Positions 25,110 through 34,409 of a DNA stretch of 64,000 nt are shown here, piece after piece. The stretch spans positions 1-64,000 of the forward strand of contig ONMI01000001.1 of the NCBI GenBank assembly GCA_900318915.1, in the 5' to 3' direction. Every line of letters begins with the position of its first letter. Within the stretch, counting starts at the first letter, position 1. The translations under genes were made by a program, and so were the position numbers. Source of the DNA: an uncultured Prevotellaceae bacterium (GTDB lineage Bacteria; Bacteroidota; Bacteroidia; Bacteroidales; Bacteroidaceae). The notes beneath the pieces were generated by a model. The model made no database searches. It was given only the letters and a program-made list of their open reading frames with translations, and had not been told where the DNA came from.

Positions 25110-25659
25110 TCTGCTCGCCCAACTTGATCAGGCCGAAAACGGCGTAGTTGATGATGTCCATGTAGTTGGAGTCGATACCCTCCGACACGGTGGTCACACC
25201 GCAGTTCTCCTCTATCTCCTTGATGCGCTGAAGTTTGGTCAGAATAAAGTCGGTGTAGCTCGAAGTGCGCATGGAGCGCCAGGCCTCGTTGTAATCGTGG
25301 TTCTTCTTGCGCATCAGCTCAAGGGCCGAGACGGCAAACTGGTCGTAGAGGGCAAGGGCTTCGGCGGGCGTCATGTCGGTGTGGTCGGCATAGCCCTTTG
25401 TCAGTTGGATGAGCCCTACGAGCCCGTAGTTGACCAAAGCGGCAAACTCGGGGCGGATGCCTTCGCCCACCAGCGACTCGCCGCACGTCTCCAACTGCCT
25501 GATGCGTTTCGCCTTGATGTATAGCTGGTCGGTGAGCGACGAGGGGCGAAGTATGCGCCACGAGGCTCCATAGTCGGCCAGCTTCTTCTCGAAGATACTG
25601 CGGCATTCGGCCATGGCGGCACTGAATTGTGCCTCGGTATGTGTGAATTTGCTCTCCAT
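25102..25659 (-). CDS. DUF1599 family protein
   Basis: The start is ATG 25659: the in-frame ATG at 25722 lies upstream of the promoter at 25679-25710. The 185-aa product contains two copies of the DUF1599 unit (about 10-90 and 100-180): each has a helix with YGASWRILRPSSLTDQLYIKAKRIRQLE or the parallel YNEAWRSMRTSSYTDFILTKLQRIKEIE pattern, then a segment EGIRPEFAALVNYGLVGLIQL or EGIDSNYMDIINYAVFGLIKL. Molecular function unknown; the fold may be nucleotide-pyrophosphohydrolase-like. It is the first gene of the conserved DUF1599-DoxX-tpiA-SPOR-folE cluster. Confidence 0.85.
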   Translation of the reverse strand: MESKFTHTEAQFSAAMAECRSIFEKKLADYGASWRILRPSSLTDQLYIKAKRIRQLETCGESLVGEGIRPEFAALVNYGLVGLIQLTKGYADHTDMTPAEALALYDQFAVSALELMRKKNHDYNEAWRSMRTSSYTDFILTKLQRIKEIEENCGVTTVSEGIDSNYMDIINYAVFGLIKLGEQSE

Positions 25660-25678
25660 GTCTCTTTTTTTTACGCTG

Positions 25679-25710
25679 CAAAAGTACGCATTTTCGGCGA
25701 ATTCACCAAA
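25679..25710 (-). promoter_or_regulatory. Promoter of the DUF1599-tpiA-folE unit
   Basis: On the minus strand TTTG (25710-25707) and TACTTTTG (25686-25679) are separated by 20 bp. The leader before ATG 25659 is only about 14 nt. Confidence 0.75.
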
Positions 25711-25798
25711 GAGCGGGCTCATAATTATGGAATATTAAAATATTCGGAATATTTACACGTTTTTTTCGCCTTTTCGCTCTCATTTCGGCTTTTTTTGC

Positions 25799-25806
25799 TA
25801 ATTTTG
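25799..25806 (+). promoter_or_regulatory. Candidate -7 element for the CCA-adding enzyme gene
   Basis: TAATTTTG matches TAnnTTTG and lies 62 nt before ATG 25869. The -33 region is T-rich without a clean TTTG. Confidence 0.55.
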
Positions 25807-25868
25807 CGGCTCCCAAACGATTTTCATCCCCGCCGCAAGGCCACACGAACCTGCCAATACTGCTTAGA

Positions 25869-27317
25869 ATGAAGGATTATACGGATGCCGAACTGGCAAA
25901 ACTTCTTGATAACAAATTGTTCAGACTGCTTTCTGAGACGGCCGACAGCCTCGGCATGGAATGCTATGTGGTGGGAGGATATGTGCGCGACATTTTCCTG
26001 GAGCGGCCTTCCGATGATATCGATGTGGTGGTGGTGGGCAGCGGCATCGAGATGGCCGAGGCCTTTAAGAAAAAGCTCGGCAGCAGGGCACGCCTGTCGG
26101 TGTTCCGCAGCTACGGCACGGCGCAGGTGAAGTTTAAGAACACCGAGGTGGAGTTTGTGGGGGCCAGAAAGGAGAGCTACCACCGGGAGTCGAGAAACCC
26201 CATCGTGGAAAACGGCACCCTCGAGGACGACCAGAACCGGCGCGACTTCACCATCAATGCCATGGCCATCTGTCTCAACCATGACCGCTTCGGCGAACTC
26301 GTCGACCCGTTCGGCGGACTCGACGACCTCTTCGACGGCTACATACGCACACCGCTCGACCCTGACATCACTTTCTCCGACGACCCGCTGCGCATGCTGC
26401 GCTGCGTGCGCTTCGCCACCCGATTCAAGTTCTATATCGACGAGGAAACGTTCGACGCGCTGGGGCGCAACGCCGAGCGCATCAAGATAGTGAGCGCCGA
26501 GCGCATAGCGGTGGAACTCAACAAAATCATGATGACCGAGACGCCCAGCACCGGCTTCGACTATCTGCACCGGAGCGGCCTGCTGGCCATCATCCTGCCC
26601 GAGATAGCGGCCCTCGATGTGGTGGAGACCCGCAACGGAAGGGCGCATAAAAACAATTTCTACCACACCCTCGAGGTTCTTGATAATGTTGCGAAAAAAT
26701 CAGACAATCTTTGGCTGCGGTGGGCCGCCCTCCTACACGATGTGGGCAAGCCGAAGAGCAAACGCTGGGACCCCGTGGCCGGTTGGACGTTTCACAACCA
26801 TAACCTCATCGGTGCCAAGATGGTGCCCGCCATTTTCCGCCGGCTCAAGCAGCCGCTCGACTACCAGATGAAGTATGTGCAGAATATGGTGGAACTGCAT
26901 ATGCGGCCCATTGTCATAGCCGATGCGGAGGTGACCGACAGCGCCGTGCGCCGACTGCTCAACGATGCCCAGGACGACATCGACGACCTGCTCCTGCTCT
27001 GCGAGGCCGACATCACCAGCAAGAACCAGGTGAGGAAACAGCACTTTCACGACAACTACCGACTGGTGCGCGAGAAGATAGAGGAACTTAAGAAAAAAGA
27101 TTACAAACGATTGTTCCAGCCCTGCATCGACGGCAATGAGATTATGCAGATTTTCGGCCTCAAGCCTTCGCCCGAGGTGGGCACACTGAAAACCTGTATC
27201 AAGGATGCCGTGCTCGACGGGAAAGTGCCCAACGAGCGCGAGGCGCTGCTCGCCCTGCTTATGGAAAAAGGCAACCAGCTGGGCTTGAAACCCGTCGGCG
27301 GCGAATTACTGTCTTAA
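25869..27317 (+). CDS. CCA tRNA nucleotidyltransferase with HD domain
   Basis: Adds or repairs the 3' CCA end of tRNA. The 482-aa protein has the class II nucleotidyltransferase head (CYVVGGYVRDIFLERPSDDIDVVVVG, the two metal-binding Asp in DIDV), RRDFTINAMAI (template Asp/Arg region), the DPLRMLRCVRFATRF RNA-binding segment, and an HD-type phosphohydrolase domain from about 265 (LLHDVGKPK). Poly(A) polymerase shares the head domain, but in Bacteroidetes this HD-bearing form is the CCA enzyme. Monocistronic and divergent from DUF1599. Confidence 0.92.
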   Translation: MKDYTDAELAKLLDNKLFRLLSETADSLGMECYVVGGYVRDIFLERPSDDIDVVVVGSGIEMAEAFKKKLGSRARLSVFRSYGTAQVKFKNTEVEFVGARKESYHRESRNPIVENGTLEDDQNRRDFTINAMAICLNHDRFGELVDPFGGLDDLFDGYIRTPLDPDITFSDDPLRMLRCVRFATRFKFYIDEETFDALGRNAERIKIVSAERIAVELNKIMMTETPSTGFDYLHRSGLLAIILPEIAALDVVETRNGRAHKNNFYHTLEVLDNVAKKSDNLWLRWAALLHDVGKPKSKRWDPVAGWTFHNHNLIGAKMVPAIFRRLKQPLDYQMKYVQNMVELHMRPIVIADAEVTDSAVRRLLNDAQDDIDDLLLLCEADITSKNQVRKQHFHDNYRLVREKIEELKKKDYKRLFQPCIDGNEIMQIFGLKPSPEVGTLKTCIKDAVLDGKVPNEREALLALLMEKGNQLGLKPVGGELLS

Positions 27318-27437
27318 TCGCTCTCTTTGCTTATCCAATTTTCTTTTTATGTGGCCATTTCTTCTGCTTTCGAAGAAATACCACATAATAATTGTTAAAT
27401 TATTCTTTTCCAACTTTTCTGTTGCCGGAAAATAAGC

Positions 27438-27445
27438 TAACTTTG
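27438..27445 (+). promoter_or_regulatory. Candidate -7 element for the RND efflux operon
   Basis: TAACTTTG matches TAnnTTTG and lies 93 nt before ATG 27539. No clean TTTG is found 19-20 bp upstream. No TetR/MarR regulator gene adjoins the operon. Confidence 0.5.
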
Positions 27446-27538
27446 CAATTTAAAAGGTATTTTCTATAAGAGCCAATCGCCTTTAGTGTAGCAAGTAAAG
27501 AAACAAAAACAACACATAAGATTATTATCAGTTCAATT

Positions 27539-28780
27539 ATGAGAATGAAAAAGTTTTTATCGGTAGCTGCCATCTCCGCTCTGCTCGTTTCATGCGGTGG
27601 TGGCGGTGGTGGTATGAATTTCGGCGACAATGAGTTCCCCGTACGCACGGTCGATACGCAGAGCGCCCAGTCGCAAGTCTCCTATCCCGCATCCATCAAG
27701 GGTGTGCAGGATGTGGAAATCCGCCCCAAAGTTTCAGGATTCATCACAAGAGTGTGTGTGCAGGAGGGACAGTTTGTCAAGGCTGGCCAACTGCTCTTCG
27801 TCATCGACAATGAGACTTATCAGGCTGCCGTGCGTCAAGCACAGGCCGCTGTAAACCAGGCACAGGCCGCCATCAATACGGCCGAGGCACAAATGAACAC
27901 CGCCAAACTGTCGTTCGAGAACACCACGCAGCTCCATGCCAACGGAGTGGTGGGCGACTTCGAACTCCAGTCGGCCAAGAATGCTTACAACAGCGCGCAG
28001 GCACAGGTCAACCAGGCCAAGGCCGCGCTCGGACAGGCACAGGCTTCGCTCGCATCGGCCAAGGAAACACTCAGCTTCTGCTATGTGAATAGCCCCGCAT
28101 CAGGCGTGGTGGGCACTCTGCCCTTCAAGGTGGGCGCACTGGTGAGCGCATCGAGCGCACAGCCCCTTACCACCGTTTCGAATATCAGCATGATGGAGGT
28201 CTATTTCTCGATGACGGAGAAAGATATGCTCGACCTCACCAAGACTGCCGGCGGCATCGGAGCCGCTGTCAACTCCTTCCCGCCCGTGCGCCTGCAGTTG
28301 GCCGACGGCTCGGTCTATCCCCATCAGGGCGAGGTGGCCAAGATGAGCGGCGTTATCGATGCCGCTACGGGTTCGGTCACCGTCATCGCACGCTTCCCCA
28401 ATCCTGAGAGCCTGCTCAAGAGCGGCGGCTCGGGCCGTGTGGTGGTGGAGCGCCACAACAATTCGGCACTCGTCGTGCCGCAGGAGTGTGTGGCCGAGGT
28501 GCAGGACAAGCACTTCGTCTATCTGCTGGGCAGCGACAACAAGGTGAAATATACCGAGGTGACCGTCGACCCGCAGAACGACGGCACCAACTTCGTCATC
28601 CTCTCCGGCATCAAACCCGGCGACAAGTATGTCTCGGCCGGTATCTCCAAACTCACCGACGGCATGGAAATCAAACCCATCACCCCCGAGGAGTATCAGA
28701 AGAAGATCGACGAGGCCACACAGCTCGCCTCAAAAGGCACTGCCAAAGGCGTGGTCGAAGCCTTGTCGGGAAAGAAATAA
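27539..28780 (+). CDS. RND efflux periplasmic adaptor (membrane fusion protein)
   Basis: The 413-aa lipoprotein (lipobox ALLVSCG, followed by a run of six glycines) belongs to the AcrA/MexA family: lipoyl half-motifs (EIRPKVSGFITRVCVQEGQFVKAGQ, and a second at SPASGVVGTLPFKVGALV), a long alpha-helical hairpin rich in Ala/Gln (about 95-180), and beta-barrel and membrane-proximal domains. It links the inner-membrane pump to the outer-membrane channel encoded next. Gene order adaptor-pump-channel is standard. Confidence 0.93.
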   Translation: MRMKKFLSVAAISALLVSCGGGGGGMNFGDNEFPVRTVDTQSAQSQVSYPASIKGVQDVEIRPKVSGFITRVCVQEGQFVKAGQLLFVIDNETYQAAVRQAQAAVNQAQAAINTAEAQMNTAKLSFENTTQLHANGVVGDFELQSAKNAYNSAQAQVNQAKAALGQAQASLASAKETLSFCYVNSPASGVVGTLPFKVGALVSASSAQPLTTVSNISMMEVYFSMTEKDMLDLTKTAGGIGAAVNSFPPVRLQLADGSVYPHQGEVAKMSGVIDAATGSVTVIARFPNPESLLKSGGSGRVVVERHNNSALVVPQECVAEVQDKHFVYLLGSDNKVKYTEVTVDPQNDGTNFVILSGIKPGDKYVSAGISKLTDGMEIKPITPEEYQKKIDEATQLASKGTAKGVVEALSGKK

Positions 28781-28816
28781 GTTCACTTAACCGTTGACAG
28801 CAGATATTCAAGATAT

Positions 28817-31800
28817 ATGACTTTTACAACATTCATAAAACGCCCGGTACTCTCGACCGTGATCTCCGTGGTGATCGTCATCCTGGGATTCATCGGACTG
28901 GCCACCCTGCCTATCGAGCAGTACCCTGACATAGCACCGCCTACCATCATGGTGCGCACCTCCTATACCGGTGCCGACGCCCTGACGGTGATGAACTCGG
29001 TGCTAGCTCCCCTCGAGGAGAGCATCAACGGTGTGGAGGGCATGGACTATATGACCTCGAGCGCCGACAATATGGGTTCAGCATCCATCACGGTATTCTT
29101 CCGACAGGGACTCAATGCCGATATGTGCGCCGTCAATGTGCAGAACCGTGTGCAGCAGGCACAGGCACTGCTGCCCGCCGAGGTGACAAGGGCCGGTGTG
29201 ATGGTGCTCAAACGACAGACCTCGCAGGTGGTGATGGTGTCTATCTCATCGCCCGACGGACGATACGACGACGAGTTCCTCACCAACTACAGCGACATCA
29301 ACATCGTGCCGGCACTTAAACGTGTGCCGGGCGTGGGCGATGTCATGTCGCCGGGTATGAAGACCTACTCCATGCGTATCTGGCTCAAACCCGATGCCAT
29401 GAAGCAGTTCAATCTCATGCCGAGCGACATCAGCGGACTGCTGGCCGAGCAGAACATCGAGGCGGCGCCGGGCTCCTTCGGCGAGCGCTCCAATGTGGCT
29501 TATGAGTATTCGCTCCGCTACACCGGCCGACTCAAGACGGCCGAGCAGTTCGGCAATATCATCATACGCAGCGACAAGGACGGCAACACACTCCGGCTCA
29601 AGGATGTGGCCGACATCGAACTGGGCGGTCTGCAGTACTCCGTCTCGATGAAGAACAACAACTGTCCCTCCATCATGGCCATGGTGCAGCAGACACCGGG
29701 CTCCAACGCCAACGATATCGCCAAGCGCGTGAAGGCCGAGATGGAGAAACAGGCCAAGAACTTCCCGCCGGGACTCGTCTATGAGTACAACTACGATGTG
29801 ACGGAGTTCCTCTATGCCAGTATCGAGGAGGTGGTGTTCACCCTTTGCATCACCCTGCTGCTGGTGTTCCTCGTGGTGTATGTCTTCCTCCAGGACTTCC
29901 GCTCCACGCTCATCCCGCTCATCGCCGTGCCGGTGTCGCTCATCGGTACCTTCTTCTTCCTGAAGATTATCGGCTTCTCCATCAACCTGCTCACCCTGTC
30001 GGCACTACTCCTGGCCATCGCCATCGTGGTGGACGACGCCATCGTGGTGGTGGAGGCCGTCCACGCCAAGCTCGACCAGGGCTACAAGAGCGCGCTCACG
30101 GCGTCAATCGATGCCATGAACGAGATTTCGGGTGCCATCATCTCCATCACACTGGTGATGGCGTCGGTGTTCATCCCGGTGTCGTTTATGGGCGGCACCA
30201 GCGGTACGTTCTACCGTGAGTTCGGTATCACCATGGCCGTCTCAATCTTTATCTCGGCGCTGAACGCTCTAACACTTTCGCCGGCGCTCTGCGCCATCTT
30301 CCTGAAACCGCACGACGCCAACGGAAAGGAGCGCAAGATGTCGATGATAGACCGCTTCCACACTTCGTTCAATACGGCTTTCGACAAGACGCTCGACAAG
30401 TACAAGAACTGGGTTACCAAGTTCGTGCGCAAACCGCTCATGGCAGGTCTCGCCGTGGTGGTGGGCATCGTGGTGCTGGTGTGGAGCATGAGCACCACCA
30501 AGTCGGGACTCGTGCCCGATGAGGATACCGGCATGATCTTCTGTACCATCTCCATGCCGCCGGCCACCTCCGTGGCACGCACGCAGCAGGTCATCGCACA
30601 GGTCGACTCCATCCTGGCCGCCAACCCGGCCGTGATGTCGCGCGAGCAGATTCAGGGCTACAACTTCATCGGTGCCGCCGGTTCCGACCAGGCCACCTTC
30701 ATCTGCAAGCTGAAGCCCTTCGAGGAGCGCCAGAAGGGATTCTGGTGGAAACTCTCCGGTCTGTGGCAGGGCGACGGCTTCTACCGCTTCCTCATCAATC
30801 CCTACGACGCACGCATGGTGCTGGGCATGTTCTACAAGCAGGTGGCCTCCATCAAGGATGCGCAGATCCTGGCCTTCGCACCGCCTATGATTCCCGGATT
30901 CTCCATCAACAACGGTGTGTCGCTGGTGATGCAGGACCGTACGGGCGGCACACTCGACCGATTCTTCCAGGTCACACAGGAATATCTGGCCGAACTCAAC
31001 AAGCGCCCGGAAATCCAGATGGCCATGACCTCCTACAACCCCAACTATCCGCAGTATATGATCGATGTGGATGTGGCCAAATGTAAGCAGGCCGGCATCT
31101 CGCCCGCTACCGTGCTCACCACGATGCAGGGCTACTACGGCGGACTCTACGCCTCTAACTTCAACTCCTATGGTAAGCTCTACCGTGTGATGATTCAGGG
31201 CACCGTGGAGAGCCGTGCCACACCCGAGAGCATGAACAGCATCTTTGTGCGCACCCCCAGCGGCATGGCCCCCATCAATGAGTTCTGCAACGTGAAGCGT
31301 GTCTACGGTCCCGCCGGTGTGAACCGATTCAACCTCTTCACCTCCATCAACGTGACCTGTAACGTGGCCGAGGGCTACTCTACCGGTGAGGCCATCAAGG
31401 CCGTGGAAGAGGTGGCGGCACAGTCGCTCCCCGCTGGCTATACCTACGACTACTCCGGACTGACCCGTCAGGAGGCAAGCTCCAGCAATGCCACGGCGCT
31501 CATCTTCCTGCTCTGCTTCATGTTCATCTACCTCATCCTGAGCGCACAGTATGAGAGCTACATCCTGCCCCTGGCCGTGGTGCTCTCCGTGCCCTTCGGT
31601 CTGGCCGGCGCTTTCATCTTCACCAAGCTCTTCGGCCACTCCAACGATATCTACATGCAGATCTCGCTCATCATGCTTATCGGTCTGCTCGCCAAGAACG
31701 CCATCCTTATCGTGCAGTTCGCACTCGAACGCCGACACACCGGTATGACCATCACATGGTCGGCCATCCTCGGTGCTAGCGCCCGTCTGCGTCCTATCCT

Positions 31801-32071
31801 CATGACGTCGCTCGCCATGGTCATCGGTCTGCTCCCCATGATGTTCGCAAGCGGTGTGGGCAAGAACGGAAACCAGACGCTGGGTGCGGCAGCCGTGGGC
31901 GGTATGCTCATCGGTACCATCTGCCAGATCTTCGTGGTGCCCGTGCTCTTCGCCATCTTCCAGCGTCTGCAGGAGAAGTTCACGCCTATCAAGTTCGAGG
32001 ACAGCACCAACGAGGAGGTGACCGCCGAGTTGAAACAATATGCTCACAAACGCAGCGACTATACGGTCTAG
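28817..32071 (+). CDS. RND efflux pump of the HAE1/AcrB family
   Basis: The 1084-aa proton-driven inner-membrane pump has 12 expected helices in two halves, each with a large periplasmic loop. Visible landmarks are the N-terminal FIKRPVLSTVISVVIVILG, IAIVVDDAIVVVEAVHAKL with the two adjacent Asp of helix 4 used in proton relay (about 405-407), FYREFGITMAVSIFISALNALTLSPALCAIFL, and in helix 10 LLAKNAILIVQFA with the conserved Lys. Substrates (drugs, bile acids, others) cannot be read from the sequence. Confidence 0.96.
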   Translation: MTFTTFIKRPVLSTVISVVIVILGFIGLATLPIEQYPDIAPPTIMVRTSYTGADALTVMNSVLAPLEESINGVEGMDYMTSSADNMGSASITVFFRQGLNADMCAVNVQNRVQQAQALLPAEVTRAGVMVLKRQTSQVVMVSISSPDGRYDDEFLTNYSDINIVPALKRVPGVGDVMSPGMKTYSMRIWLKPDAMKQFNLMPSDISGLLAEQNIEAAPGSFGERSNVAYEYSLRYTGRLKTAEQFGNIIIRSDKDGNTLRLKDVADIELGGLQYSVSMKNNNCPSIMAMVQQTPGSNANDIAKRVKAEMEKQAKNFPPGLVYEYNYDVTEFLYASIEEVVFTLCITLLLVFLVVYVFLQDFRSTLIPLIAVPVSLIGTFFFLKIIGFSINLLTLSALLLAIAIVVDDAIVVVEAVHAKLDQGYKSALTASIDAMNEISGAIISITLVMASVFIPVSFMGGTSGTFYREFGITMAVSIFISALNALTLSPALCAIFLKPHDANGKERKMSMIDRFHTSFNTAFDKTLDKYKNWVTKFVRKPLMAGLAVVVGIVVLVWSMSTTKSGLVPDEDTGMIFCTISMPPATSVARTQQVIAQVDSILAANPAVMSREQIQGYNFIGAAGSDQATFICKLKPFEERQKGFWWKLSGLWQGDGFYRFLINPYDARMVLGMFYKQVASIKDAQILAFAPPMIPGFSINNGVSLVMQDRTGGTLDRFFQVTQEYLAELNKRPEIQMAMTSYNPNYPQYMIDVDVAKCKQAGISPATVLTTMQGYYGGLYASNFNSYGKLYRVMIQGTVESRATPESMNSIFVRTPSGMAPINEFCNVKRVYGPAGVNRFNLFTSINVTCNVAEGYSTGEAIKAVEEVAAQSLPAGYTYDYSGLTRQEASSSNATALIFLLCFMFIYLILSAQYESYILPLAVVLSVPFGLAGAFIFTKLFGHSNDIYMQISLIMLIGLLAKNAILIVQFALERRHTGMTITWSAILGASARLRPILMTSLAMVIGLLPMMFASGVGKNGNQTLGAAAVGGMLIGTICQIFVVPVLFAIFQRLQEKFTPIKFEDSTNEEVTAELKQYAHKRSDYTV

Positions 32072-32089
32072 CAATAATACCTTAGTGAT

Positions 32090-33481
32090 ATGAAGATGAA
32101 GAAAACCATGTTTCTGGGCCTGCTCTCGGCATCTCTCCTGATGTCGGGATGCGGCCTGTACAATAAATATCAGCGCCCCGACGTAAATACCAAGGGGCTC
32201 ATACGCGACAATGTATCGCTCACCGATACCCTCGTGGCGGTAGACACCACCAGCTTCGGCAACCTGCCCTGGCGCAGTGTCTTCACCGACCCGCAACTGC
32301 AGAACCTCATAGAAACGGCACTCGACAACAATGCCGACCTGCTCAACGCCGCTCTCAACGTGAAGATGATAGAGGCACAGCTCATGGCCGCCAAACTGGC
32401 CTTCGTGCCCTCCTTTACCTTCGCGCCCTCGGGCACCATCGCCTCTTGGGACGGCAATAAGCCCACCAAGACCTATCAGCTGCCCATTGCGGCCAGCTGG
32501 AGCGTAGACCTCTTCGGAAACCTGCTCTCTCAGAAACGCGGCGCACAGATGTCGCTCCTCGGCATGAAAGACTACCGTGTGATGGTGCAGGCCAATGTGA
32601 TCTGCGGAGTGGCCAATATGTACTACACCCTGCTCATGCTCGACCGCCAGGTGGCCATCGTCGACGATATGACCCAGCTCACCAAGGACACCTGGGAGAT
32701 GATGAAACTGCAGATGGACTTGGGACGCGCCCGCAGCACCAGCGTGCAGAGCGCAGAGGCCAACTACTACAGCGTGCAGGCACAGGCAGTGGATCTGAAA
32801 CGACAGATCCGTGAGGTGGAGAACTCGCTCTCGCTCCTTCTCGGCCAACCGGCACAGACCATCGCCCGCGGTAAACTCGAAGACCAGTCGCTGCCCTCCA
32901 ACTTCAGCACCGGCGTGGGCATTCAGCTGCTCGCCAACCGGGCCGATGTGCACTATGCCGAGATGCAGCTGGCACAGTGCTTCTACAATGTGGAGACGGC
33001 ACGCAGCCGCTTCTACCCCAGCATCACCATCAGTCCTACCGGCACCTTCACCAACAGTGCCGGCGGCGCAGTGGTGAATCCCGGCAAGTGGCTCCTCTCC
33101 GTGGTGGGAAGCCTCACACAGCCCATCTTCCAGCATGGTGCCCTCGTGGCCGGACTCAAAGTGGCCAAGGCACAGCAGGAACAGGCCTACAACACCTGGC
33201 AGAACGCCATTCTCAAGGCGGGCAGCGAGGTGAGCGATGCGCTCGTGGCCTACAACTCCTCCGAAGAGAAAAGCCGTCTCGAGGCCAAGCAGGTGGAGAC
33301 ACTGCAGAAAAACGTGGAGCACACCCGTATGCTCTTCAAAAACAGCGGCAGCTCCTATCTCGAGGTGATAGCCGCACAGCAGAGCCTGCTCAATGCCCAA
33401 CTCTCGAAAGTGGCCGACGACTTCTATAAGATGCAGGCCGTGGTGAGCCTCTATTCGGCTCTCGGCGGCGGCGGAAAGTAA
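32090..33481 (+). CDS. Outer-membrane efflux channel, TolC/OprM (NodT) family
   Basis: The 463-aa lipoprotein (lipobox LLMSGC) has two outer-membrane efflux repeats, each with long coiled-coil helices (about 70-230 and 280-460) and the typical SWSVDLFGNLLSQKRGA and RFYPSITISPTG segments. It completes the tripartite pump with the two upstream genes and starts 18 bp after the pump gene. Confidence 0.94.
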   Translation: MKMKKTMFLGLLSASLLMSGCGLYNKYQRPDVNTKGLIRDNVSLTDTLVAVDTTSFGNLPWRSVFTDPQLQNLIETALDNNADLLNAALNVKMIEAQLMAAKLAFVPSFTFAPSGTIASWDGNKPTKTYQLPIAASWSVDLFGNLLSQKRGAQMSLLGMKDYRVMVQANVICGVANMYYTLLMLDRQVAIVDDMTQLTKDTWEMMKLQMDLGRARSTSVQSAEANYYSVQAQAVDLKRQIREVENSLSLLLGQPAQTIARGKLEDQSLPSNFSTGVGIQLLANRADVHYAEMQLAQCFYNVETARSRFYPSITISPTGTFTNSAGGAVVNPGKWLLSVVGSLTQPIFQHGALVAGLKVAKAQQEQAYNTWQNAILKAGSEVSDALVAYNSSEEKSRLEAKQVETLQKNVEHTRMLFKNSGSSYLEVIAAQQSLLNAQLSKVADDFYKMQAVVSLYSALGGGGK

Positions 33482-33533
33482 GGGCAAATGCTGTCCTCAA
33501 CGTATTACTACCTTCAAAAAAAGAAACATTATT

Positions 33534-34316
33534 ATGGCAAGTGATATCAGTCCAAGAGCAGAAATCGACCCGAAAGCAAAAATCGGCGACAACTGCAAGA
33601 TTTTCCCCTTTGTCTATATAGAGGGCGACGTGGAGATTGGCGACGGATGTATTATCTTCCCCTTCACCAGCATCCTCAACGGCACACGGATGGGCAAGCG
33701 CAACAAGATTCACCAGGGCTCCGTCATCGGAGCACTGCCGCAGGACTTTGATTTCCGGGGGGAGAAGAGTGAACTCATCATCGGCGACAACAACATCATC
33801 CGGGAGAATGTGGTCATCAACCGCGCCACACACACCGGCGGACAGACCGTGATAGGCAACGACAACTTCCTCATGGAGGGCGTACACGTGTCGCACGACA
33901 CCAAGATTGGCAACAACTGCGTCTTCGGCTACGGTACGAAGATTGCCGGCGACTGCCTCATCCTCAACGGGGCCATCCTCTCCACCAGCGTCATCGCCAA
34001 TGCGGGCGTCAGGGTGGGAGAGGGCGCCATGGTACAGGCCGGCACTTCCTTCTCAAAGGACGTGCCTCCCTATATCATCGTGGGCGGCAATCCCGTGAAG
34101 TATGGCGGTGTCAATACCACCATGCTGTCGTACTACGGCATCGGCGAGAAGGTGCAGAAGCACATCGGCAATGCCTACCGACTGGTGTTCAACTCTCAGA
34201 ACAGTGTGTTCGATTCCGTGCTCCAAATCAAGGAGCAGGTGCCCGACAGTCCTGAGATTCAGAATCTCGTGCATTTCATGGAGAACACCCATCTGGGAAT
34301 CGTCACCAAGCTGTAG
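33534..34316 (+). CDS. LpxA-like UDP-GlcNAc acyltransferase, divergent paralogue
   Basis: The 260-aa protein is a left-handed beta-helix of hexapeptide repeats (residues about 5-185) with an alpha-helical tail like LpxA, the first enzyme of lipid A synthesis. Conserved features are HQGSVIGALPQDFDFRGE, IGDNNIIREN and GVHVSHDTKIGNN with the catalytic-type His. However, the region that in E. coli LpxA reads AVHQF is VIANAGVRVG here, so a substrate-binding His is lost, and AHD is SHD. A true LpxA normally sits next to lpxC/fabZ, not an efflux pump. I therefore call it LpxA-like with uncertain substrate. It ends just before a strong terminator. Confidence 0.78.
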   Translation: MASDISPRAEIDPKAKIGDNCKIFPFVYIEGDVEIGDGCIIFPFTSILNGTRMGKRNKIHQGSVIGALPQDFDFRGEKSELIIGDNNIIRENVVINRATHTGGQTVIGNDNFLMEGVHVSHDTKIGNNCVFGYGTKIAGDCLILNGAILSTSVIANAGVRVGEGAMVQAGTSFSKDVPPYIIVGGNPVKYGGVNTTMLSYYGIGEKVQKHIGNAYRLVFNSQNSVFDSVLQIKEQVPDSPEIQNLVHFMENTHLGIVTKL

Positions 34317-34335
34317 CACCCCCTATAGCTCATAT

Positions 34336-34375
34336 AAAAAACCGATGTATCCACTCAGAATACATCGGTTTTTTT
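34336..34375. terminator. Bidirectional terminator after the lpxA-like gene
   Basis: A 14-bp inverted repeat (34336-34349, 34361-34374), A6 on the left and T7 on the right, serves the rightward efflux/lpxA-like unit and the leftward gene at 34410-35150. Confidence 0.92.
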
Positions 34376-34409
34376 ATGGTGCTCAGAGTTGTCCTGAGGA
34401 CCGCCCTCT

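Noticed and set aside
30269..33487. A 1072-codon open frame on the minus strand opposite the efflux pump and channel
   Set aside because: Same shadow effect. It spans two clear plus-strand genes and their junction and shows no recognisable domain or promoter.
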